A model generated the notes under the pieces. It ran no database searches. It had not been told where the DNA came from and saw only the letters and a list, made by a program, of their open reading frames with translations. Source: Baffinella frigidus (Eukaryota; Cryptophyceae; Cryptomonadales; Baffinellaceae). From it: DNA of 17,371 bases. The stretch lies in NCBI GenBank assembly GCA_026770585.1, contig MU646329.1, positions 486,559 to 503,929 of the forward strand. Direction: 5' to 3'. Positions 15,228-17,371 of this stretch are shown here, piece after piece (within the stretch, counting starts at the first letter, position 1; the number at the start of each line of letters is the position of its first letter). Made by a program: the position numbers and the translations under genes.

Positions 15228-15602
15228 ACAAAGCCACCGTTCTCCACGCAGAGAGGCACCTGCCGCACGTGGGAACCATGTATGGTCGGCCACTCACCAC
15301 GCAAGAGTGTAGGGCTGACCTGGGAAAACAAGCCAGTTCACACGGAATTTGCAACAACGTTCCGAAATTTCGATTTTTCTGTGGGAAGAATGTCCACTTG
15401 TGAAGTTAAGAAGTAGTCGAATTCGACTATTTCTCCTGTGGGCCACTCTGCCCTAGAATCTTGCGTGGCAGGGATTCAATGTGCTCAAAATCATTTTGAG
15501 GAAAGTGGGCCACACACAAATACAAGAGCATCTGGGCCCAAAGCACCGTCCTTTCCCGCGTTGCCACGCACACGCGAGTGAGGGAGGGGGTTTGGGGCTT
15601 AC

Positions 15603-15653
15603 GTAGATGACCGTCATGAAGATGGATGTGAACACTTGGGCCTTGACGCTCGT
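15603..15653 (-). CDS. Membrane-segment exon (copy iii)
   Basis: Exactly 17 codons lie between the acceptor ACCTCTGCAG (plus 15654-15663) and the strong donor GTAAGC (plus 15597-15602). They encode TSVKAQVFTSIFMTVIY, part of a transmembrane helix. VFTSI followed by aromatic/aliphatic residues also ends the exons at 16428-16513 (VFTSIYAA) and, more weakly, 16688-16801 (VCVSIYAL). Both splice sites are good and the exon is in phase 0 at both ends. It probably belongs to the membrane region of the cyclase gene. Confidence 0.55.
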
Positions 15654-15768
15654 CTGCAGAGGTGTGGAACTTCAGGCATTCAGGGTCAAGCCACGGCAGG
15701 GTTGCGTGTCAGGCAAATCGCGTCTGTTTTGGTGCTGACTGGAAGACGCGTATTCAAACGAGGGTTTC

Positions 15769-15930
15769 ATAGGGTAACGGCATGAAAATGGGGTAGTTAG
15801 GCATACGGCATTGCCTAAGACCTCCTACCGTAGGCCGAGGGATCCTAGGACCAAAAAGTCTCGGCCTACGGTAGGAGGTCCTAGGCACTCCCGTAGGCCT
15901 AACTACCCCATTTTCAGGCCGTCACCCTAT
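15769..15930. mobile_element. 162-bp near-perfect hairpin element
   Basis: The arms ATAGGGTAACGGCATGAAAA and, on the other side in reverse complement, ATAGGGTGACGGCCTGAAAA pair. Pairing continues through GGGGTAGTTAGGC and CCTCCTACCGTAGGCCGAG to a loop of about 17 nt around 15842-15858. Almost the whole element folds back. GC-rich inner arms distinguish it from the A/T-rich families. It is non-coding and sits in minus-strand intronic sequence. Confidence 0.9.
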
Positions 15931-15980
15931 TAGGTTCGAAAAAGAGCACAGACAGGTGTGATCGCGTCCGATCCAACAAA

Positions 15981-16133
15981 TATTGTCTCAGAAAAGGGAT
16001 GCTAAAATTCGTTTTCTTAAGTCAATTCCCCTTCAAATATGTCAACTTATGCGTAGAGAAAAGATTAAGTTGACGAATTTGTATAGGAATTGACTTACTA
16101 AAACGGATTTTAGAATCCCTTTTTTGAGATAAA
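15981..16133. mobile_element. 153-bp foldback element with an empty-site duplicate nearby
   Basis: The ends TTGTCTCAGAAAAGGGATGC and, in reverse complement, TTATCTCAAAAAAGGGATTC are inverted repeats. Internal arms CTTAAGTCAATTCCCCTTCA and AAGTTGACGAATTTGTATAG also pair. The host sequence around it (15961-15979 plus 16134-16211) is duplicated at 16312-16408 without the element, which defines the insertion to within a few bases. AAAT occurs at both edges and may be the target-site duplication. Confidence 0.88.
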
Positions 16134-16211
16134 ATCGCGTCTGGGCAGCTCGAGTGTGATCCGGAGCGCAGCAAGGCACAGTGCTCCAAAGCGCAGACAT
16201 CGGCAGGCGGG
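16134..16211. repeat. Duplicated block, copy 1 (matches 16331-16408)
   Basis: ATCGCGTCTGG.CAGCTCGAG followed by GATCCGGAGCGCAGCAAGGC and onward matches 16331-16408 with few differences. On the minus strand both copies can read PADVC.LEHCALLRSGS.SSC, which looks protein-like. No matching pair of splice sites was found, so I do not call it an exon. Confidence 0.8.
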
Positions 16212-16427
16212 AGGACGATTCCCCGAAATAGGCTCATGTCTAATGTCTACATAAATGACTTCTCATCCCGCTCCCGCCCGAGGCGGGCCCGTCCAGGACT
16301 CCGTCCTCACAATCGCGTCCCATCCACCACATCGCGTCTGGACAGCTCGAGTCTGATCCGGAGCGCAGCAAGGCACAGTGCTCCAAATCGCAGACATCGG
16401 CAGGCAGGAAGAGAGATGGGATCTTAC

Positions 16428-16513
16428 AGCGGCGTAGATAGACGTGAAGACAACCGTGGGCATGAAAAACTCGAGGAAGTAATGGCACGTAAACGTGTCC
16501 AGCCCCCCCCATA
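16428..16513 (-). CDS. Membrane-segment exon (copy ii), 5' end unclear
   Basis: The sequence reads GLDTFTCHYFLEFFMPTVVF then TSIYAA up to a donor GTAAGA (plus 16422-16427). It is about 70 percent identical to copy i at 16688-16801, including the run of G before LDTF. The upstream part of copy i (LDDVEQEHFW) is missing, replaced by sequence next to the foldback element at 16533. I see no good acceptor, so this copy may be a dead or alternative exon. Confidence 0.5.
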
Positions 16514-16532
16514 AATGCGGGAAGAGAGATTT

Positions 16533-16673
16533 CATGTGGAAACGGTTTTAATTTAAAAACCGTTGGATTCAATGAAAATTACTACACGAATGCTTTAACA
16601 TTACTAGTAAAACTCATTGTGTGTAGTAAATTTCATTGCCAGAAAGTTTTTAAATTGAAACCGTTTTCCTATG
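16533..16673. mobile_element. Foldback element 3 of the TACTACAC-core family
   Basis: This 141-bp hairpin has outer arms of 31 bp (16533-16563 and 16643-16673), beginning CATGTGGAAACGG on the left and CATAGGAAAACGG in reverse complement on the right. The core at 16564-16642 has inner arms AATGAAAATTACTACAC and GTGTAGTAAATTTCATTGCC. Its 32-nt loop is homologous to the loops of elements 1 and 2 but inverted. It lies between two membrane-exon copies. Confidence 0.9.
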
Positions 16674-16687
16674 GGATTGGATCGTAC

Positions 16688-16801
16688 CAGAGCGTAGATT
16701 GAAACGCACACTGTGATGGGCATGAAAAACTCGAGGACGTACGAAAAGGCGAACGTGTCGAGCCCCCCCCAGAAGTGCTCCTGCTCCACATCATCCAGGG
16801 T
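16688..16801 (-). CDS. Membrane-segment exon (copy i)
   Basis: The minus strand reads TLDDVEQEHFWGGLDTFAFS then YVLEFFMPITVCVSIYAL, followed by a possible donor GTACGA (plus 16682-16687). One full transmembrane helix is preceded by an acidic segment. The start is uncertain: the frame stays open into the adjacent foldback element, and AGCAG|GAGCAC could be the acceptor. The first 26 bp (TLDDV.QEH) recur at 17029-17054 beyond the foldback element. The function is unknown; it probably belongs to the membrane region of the cyclase gene. Confidence 0.5.
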
Positions 16802-16998
16802 TATTCTTCCGCGATCGACTTTACAAGTGATTTTATCGCGGCCGAACGTTTCTCAGATGGAAACAATTGACTTTCGATTGCGGGGTTTCCGTTTCTCGGG
16901 AATCAACAGCATTTGTACGAGACGTCGCCCGAAACCAGGCAGCCTGCGGCGCAAAAAAACAGATGAAAACACTTGTAAAGTCTATCACGGAAGAAAAT
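16802..16998. mobile_element. Foldback element flanked by 26-bp direct repeats
   Basis: TTCTTCCGCGATCGACTTTA near 16804 and TTGTAAAGTCTATCACGGAA near 16974 are inverted repeats of about 27 bp, so 16802-16998 behaves as a MITE-like unit. TGCTCCTGC.CCACATCATC and the following CAGGGT occur on both sides at 16776-16801 and 17029-17054, with one mismatch. That could be a long target duplication or an exon-edge duplication. Confidence 0.65.
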
Positions 16999-17028
16999 GA
17001 TTCTCGGCGACTTGGAGCGGGGTAGATA

Positions 17029-17054
17029 TGCTCCTGCGCCACATCATCCAGGGT
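17029..17054 (-). CDS. Partial exon copy: TLDDVAQEH
   Basis: This segment encodes TLDDVAQEH on the minus strand, one residue different from TLDDVEQEH in copy i. Upstream the frame reads RDFL, and downstream it runs into IYPAPSRRESF, which is foldback sequence. It may be the true exon end whose continuation lies at 16785, with the foldback element removed by splicing from one CAG|GAGCA to the next. Confidence 0.35.
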
Positions 17055-17306
17055 AAGGAAATCCCGCGAAGATTCCGGGGCGGGTGTTGAATATCAAAGC
17101 ACACAAATCTAACTCTCTTGCGCTGCATTCTACAGGAGCAAAATGTGGATGCGTGTGGTTCTGAAACCCCGGCGGATTCTTTAAGACCTAGGAAATTCAC
17201 CCGGACTTTGGGATTGCTATCGTTCGTTCTGGGTCCATGATTCTCTGTATGCCTTTGGGGTCGAGACCAGGACGGGTGTAGCATCGCAGCAGATCTGGAG
17301 CGTCAC
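17055..17306. other. Unassigned right-edge spacer
   Basis: No supportable exon. A minus-strand frame is open here (for example RVNFLGLKESAGVSEPHAS), but it has no hydrophobic or domain signal and no clear splice sites. Confidence 0.3.
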
Positions 17307-17333
17307 GAAGAGAGAGGGAGGGAGGGAGAGAGG

Positions 17334-17368
<35 letters not shown>

Positions 17369-17371
17369 GGG
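17307..17371 (+). repeat. Purine-only GA microsatellite
   Basis: Sixty-five consecutive purines begin with GAAG, pass through GGGA units and end in a (GA)n run and a G tail. The run continues to the window edge. Confidence 0.97.

Noticed and set aside
1-17371. tRNA, rRNA and dinoflagellate spliced-leader genes.
   Set aside because: By eye, no TTCGAAT-type T-loop with a paired cloverleaf, no rRNA core sequence and no match to the conserved spliced-leader motif were found.

Overview
This window looks like nuclear DNA of a eukaryotic microbe. My best guess is an alveolate alga, either a chromerid (Chromera-like) or a dinoflagellate. The reasons are: a class III nucleotide cyclase split into small exons by short introns; long degenerate arrays of the plant/algal telomere heptamer TTTAGGG; many 140-210 bp foldback (MITE-like) elements; and at least one likely GC-AG intron. 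I see no bacterial operons, no Shine-Dalgarno-led genes, no rRNA and no tRNA. The species cannot be fixed from the sequence alone.

Layout. Positions 1-1011 hold small minus-strand exons of a polytopic membrane protein that runs off the left edge. Positions 1017-2823 are a degenerate telomere-like array, G-rich on the plus strand. Positions 2868-3776 are a decayed retroelement C-terminal coding region with one in-frame TAG. Positions 3870-5390 hold a dispersed repeat, a 21-bp minisatellite, a 159-bp foldback element and unassigned sequence. Positions 5392-8030 are a second telomere-like array in the same orientation. Positions 8465-9125 hold another 21-bp minisatellite, two more copies of the dispersed repeat and an interleaved inverted-repeat structure. 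Positions 9700-12500 hold three foldback elements, a tentative plus-strand gene remnant and a 102-bp tandem duplication.

The best-supported gene is on the minus strand, from about 14506 down to 12556. Six exons join in phase, apart from one unresolved acceptor, to give a linker followed by a nearly complete guanylyl/adenylyl cyclase catalytic domain. Both metal-binding aspartates are present, but the usual transition-state Asn and Arg are replaced. Upstream on the same strand (14886-17054) are duplicated exon pieces and repeated membrane-segment exons, broken up by foldback elements. They may be the N-terminal membrane region of the same gene, but I cannot connect them splice by splice.

The most interesting signals are structural. 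Three foldback elements of about 140 bp share a homologous core of about 76 bp, yet carry largely different outer arms of nearly constant length (31-33 bp) that still pair with each other. Local duplications provide natural empty-site versus filled-site comparisons for element insertion and possible intron gain. A short sequence recurs three times with the same reading frame and stop position.
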